The notes under the pieces are model-generated. The model was not told where the DNA came from. It did no database searches and saw only the letters and a list, made by a program, of their open reading frames with translations. Source: XYB1-FULL-44-23 sp964502885 (GTDB taxonomy: Bacteria > Patescibacteriota > Microgenomatia > CAZETR01 > Amesbacteraceae). From it: DNA of 64,000 bases. Of the stretch, positions 62,134 to 64,000 are shown piece by piece; position 1 is the stretch's first letter, and each line of letters begins with the position of its first letter. The stretch covers positions 62,001-126,000 of the forward strand of contig CAZCXU010000001.1 in the NCBI GenBank assembly GCA_964502885.1, read 5' to 3'. Both the position numbers and the translations under genes were made by a program.

Positions 62134-62805
62134 TCAGTTACAAGGGATGCAGGTAATCAGGCCACATCCAGTCGTGCCGAGCGGAGTCCAAGAGCCGTTT
62201 GATTCGCATCGGAAACATGGACCATTTATGACAGATGTTGATCCTAACGTGCCTGCCGGAATGCATCTTCCAGTTGCAGATCCGCCACAGGCACACATGC
62301 CGGATGGTGGGGTGATGTCGCAGCCGGGATCTGTGGGGTTAGTACAAGGAATCCCTGAATCCCAGGGATCACTACCAGGAGCAGGTGGGTTGGGGTCGTT
62401 GATCTGAGAGGAAATTTCCCCGATATGTCCGAGGTTGAATTGAATTAAATTGATGTTAAAGAGGGTGCGGAGAGCAAAAAGGAAACTGTAGGCTGAAAAA
62501 ACAATTACCAGTCCAATTAAAGCCTGAACAACCTTTCTGCGGGCTTTTTCAATTGCGTCTTTATCACCACCAGCCAGTATCCACTGAATACCGCCGATAA
62601 GCAGGAATATAAAAGAAAAAACTCCTGCCAGTTGGAGGAGAAGGTTTAGAAGTGTGGTCAATATCATTGATGGGGTGAGGCTGCGAATTGTCGTAAAATC
62701 CGGATCGACGTTTTGTTCTATGCCAATGTAGTCTTGTGCTTTTGCGGTTGCAGGCATTAAGAACATAGAAATAACTGTGGAGATGTGAACCAGGTGGTTT
62801 CGCAT
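62134..62805 (-). CDS. VirB2/TrbC-like pilin paralogue 4 with Cys-rich C-terminal extension
   Basis: A 223-residue protein. Residues 1-130 are a standard pilin of this set (signal peptide ending ATAKAQ; IQWILAGGDKDAIEKARRKVV; LFNINLIQFNL). The last about 90 residues are an extension with about 11 Cys (GIPCTNPTDPGCDITPP, MCACGGSATGRCIP, CFRCESNG, CGLITCIPC), which would fold outside with disulfides. This is the candidate tip or adhesive minor pilin. Confidence 0.78.
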   Translation of the reverse strand: MRNHLVHISTVISMFLMPATAKAQDYIGIEQNVDPDFTTIRSLTPSMILTTLLNLLLQLAGVFSFIFLLIGGIQWILAGGDKDAIEKARRKVVQALIGLVIVFSAYSFLFALRTLFNINLIQFNLGHIGEISSQINDPNPPAPGSDPWDSGIPCTNPTDPGCDITPPSGMCACGGSATGRCIPAGTLGSTSVINGPCFRCESNGSWTPLGTTGCGLITCIPCN

Positions 62806-62811
62806 GGGTAA

Positions 62812-63153
62812 TTAGAGGTTTCTTAAGGTGAATCCAATCGGATTTACATTAAATAGGACACGCAATATATAAAGAATGGCGTAGGAAGAAAAGACGATAA
62901 CTAAACCTATCAGCGCGTTGATGATTTTACGGCGGGCTTTGTCGATACCATCTTTGTCGCCACCGGCAGTAATCCACTGAACTCCACCCCAGAGCAGATA
63001 AATAAAGAAGCCAACACCAGCAAGACCCAAGAGAAGACTGATGGCTGTAGCGACATAAGCGGAGGGTTTGAGGTTTGTAATGTAGTCGTAGTTGCTGTCA
63101 CCAGAATTGACAGTGATGGGAACAAATTGAGCCAATAGGTGTTGGTTGATCAT
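62812..63153 (-). CDS. VirB2/TrbC-like pilin paralogue 5
   Basis: A 113-residue protein: FVPITVNSGDSNYDYIT leader, helix 1 (LLLGLAGVGFFIYLLWGG), VQWITAGGDKDGIDKARRKI loop and helix 2 ending LFNVNPIGFTL. No obvious long signal peptide. Its ATG overlaps the stop of pilin 6 (ATGA), so translation is coupled. Confidence 0.8.
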   Translation of the reverse strand: MINQHLLAQFVPITVNSGDSNYDYITNLKPSAYVATAISLLLGLAGVGFFIYLLWGGVQWITAGGDKDGIDKARRKIINALIGLVIVFSSYAILYILRVLFNVNPIGFTLRNL

Positions 63154-63482
63154 AGTTCAGGAACGTTGAGGGAGAGAATCGAGACGCCAAATAACACTTC
63201 GATTATCCAAATGATTACGAATGAAGAAAGAAGTATGGCAATTCCAATAAGGGCATTACGAATACGGTGTGTGGCTTTCTGGACGCCTTCCTTATCTCCG
63301 CCGGCGGTGATATAGGCAAAACCACCCATTAACAAGTTGACGAAAAAATAAATTCCACTTAATCCCATGACGGCATTTAAGACGTTTCTTAGTAGCAACT
63401 GGACCATGCTGTCAGCCTCGTTGACGTTGATATTTCCGATTTGACTGTTGACCGCAGGGTTGACGATGGTAAACAGATACAT
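63150..63482 (-). CDS. VirB2/TrbC-like pilin paralogue 6
   Basis: A 110-residue protein with helices around AVMGLSGIYFFVNLLMGG and ALIGIAILLSSFVIIWIIEVLFG, joined by FAYITAGGDKEGVQKATHRIRN. No clear signal peptide. It follows pilin 7 after 3 bases and overlaps pilin 5 in the ATGA manner. Confidence 0.78.
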   Translation of the reverse strand: MYLFTIVNPAVNSQIGNINVNEADSMVQLLLRNVLNAVMGLSGIYFFVNLLMGGFAYITAGGDKEGVQKATHRIRNALIGIAILLSSFVIIWIIEVLFGVSILSLNVPEL

Positions 63483-63485
63483 ATT

Positions 63486-63869
63486 TTAAGGTGAAGCAAC
63501 AATTAACTGCAATCCGAGACGAAAGATGTCCAATCCCAGGAATCGGCCAATGATTCCAATTAGTCCGTATGATCCAACAACTATGAACATACCCAATATG
63601 GAAGTGGAAAGACGTTTTTTGCTTACCTCCACGGTATTTTTATCGCCACCGGCACCAATCCACTGCATTCCGGAAAGGACTATTTGATAGATGAACCAAA
63701 GTGACGCGACTATAGTGAGTAAACCGAGGATAGAAGAAACAAATTTTTCCAACATATCTCCGGGCCCTCCACCTGTGCCAGTCATAAAAAGTCCTGAATG
63801 TCCAAATGTACCCAGAGGTCCGACACCGTCAATGTTTCCCAAGTTGACTTGAGCTAAAAGGTTTCTCAT
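63486..63869 (-). CDS. VirB2/TrbC-like pilin paralogue 7
   Basis: A 127-residue protein. A Gly-rich N-terminal region (GHSGLFMTGTGGGPGD) precedes two helices joined by MQWIGAGGDKNTVEVSKKRLS. Frame opens at 63905, but ATG 63869 overlaps the stop of the upstream pilin (ATGA) and is the better start. Confidence 0.75.
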   Translation of the reverse strand: MRNLLAQVNLGNIDGVGPLGTFGHSGLFMTGTGGGPGDMLEKFVSSILGLLTIVASLWFIYQIVLSGMQWIGAGGDKNTVEVSKKRLSTSILGMFIVVGSYGLIGIIGRFLGLDIFRLGLQLIVASP

Positions 63870-64000
63870 GGGGTGAATATCCGTGGTGAAATAAGCGTGT
63901 TCCATCCATTAATACCATACAGGAAGAGGCCGATGACGCTGGCGATGACTAATGATCCGGTGACTATGGCTAGTCCCAGAAAGGATTGCCAAATGCGCTC
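63866..64000 (-). CDS. VirB2/TrbC-like pilin paralogue 8, cut by window edge
   Basis: The last 44 codons of another gene, reading ERIWQSFLGLAIVTGSLVIA, then SVIGLFLYGINGWNTLI and ending SPRIFTP, with TGA at 63868-63866. The helix and its position match the second helix of the pilin set. The 5' end lies beyond the right edge. Assignment rests on hydrophobic pattern and coupling to pilin 7. Confidence 0.55.
   Translation of the reverse strand, partial: ERIWQSFLGLAIVTGSLVIASVIGLFLYGINGWNTLISPRIFTP

Noticed and set aside
46995..64000. Integrative conjugative element or plasmid inserted at oriC
   Set aside because: No integrase, relaxase, attachment-site repeat or replication gene was seen, and the locus merges with dnaN by a 4-base overlap.

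Overview
The window looks like a chromosomal segment around the replication origin of a Patescibacteria/CPR bacterium, most likely of the Microgenomates group. This rests on gene content and on very tight packing (convergent overlaps, divergent spacers of 19-24 bases), not on a marker-gene tree. TGA behaves as a stop throughout, so the standard bacterial code (table 11) applies. No integrase, relaxase, transposase, CRISPR array or rRNA was seen; the only tRNA is tRNA-Cys(GCA).

Layout. 1-24.7 kb: cell-envelope and housekeeping genes. These are glycosyltransferases (GT4, GT39-like, GT2), a DUF2298 membrane protein, a LytR-CpsA-Psr ligase, two FemAB-like proteins, a WecA/MraY-like transferase, a UbiA-family phosphoribosyltransferase-like enzyme, two UvrD-family helicases (one with a C-terminal nuclease), RNase HII, RmuC, a TrpR-like regulator, an M29 aminopeptidase and TatD. 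24.7-40.8 kb: tRNA-Cys, an M23 peptidase, GroES-GroEL, a nucleotidyltransferase-like protein, an orphan solute-binding protein, a VanW protein, a Gmad2-GerMN protein, a TsaC-TsaE fusion followed by TsaD (t6A tRNA modification), a T-box leader with valS, ribosomal protein L25, a DUF4012 protein and RNase HI. 40.9-47 kb: an O-antigen-ligase-like protein and the classical origin cluster, jag-yidC-yidD-rnpA-rpmH leftward and dnaA-dnaN rightward. Candidate oriC, with two perfect DnaA boxes, lies between dnaA and dnaN. 47-64 kb: a type IV secretion-like locus, mostly leftward. It has a VirB4 ATPase, a PrgI-like protein, a VirB6/TrbL-like channel, a 1220-residue Cys-rich secreted protein, a degenerate M23 protein and eight tandem VirB2/TrbC-like pilin paralogues (the last cut by the window edge). 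Inside it, on the opposite strand, sit a 40-residue membrane peptide gene and a 926-residue protein I cannot assign to any family.

Expression signals. Many first genes of transcription units have a sigma70-type -10 hexamer 6-8 bases before the start codon, which predicts leaderless mRNAs. Several divergent pairs share one small spacer with symmetric -10 cores. A roughly 70-base element ending in a -35/N17/-10 promoter with a conserved spacer recurs upstream of DUF2298, femAB (two tandem copies) and dnaA, and lies between the O-antigen ligase and jag; a partial copy precedes a GT39 gene.

Working together. The envelope genes suggest a surface polysaccharide or arabinan/ribose-type polymer anchored by LCP and ligase proteins. 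The secretion locus lacks VirB8/B9/B10, a VirD4 coupling protein and a relaxase within the window, so it resembles a single-membrane, Gram-positive-like apparatus. It could serve attachment, protein delivery or DNA uptake. The 926-residue protein is the best candidate here for an undescribed component or cargo.
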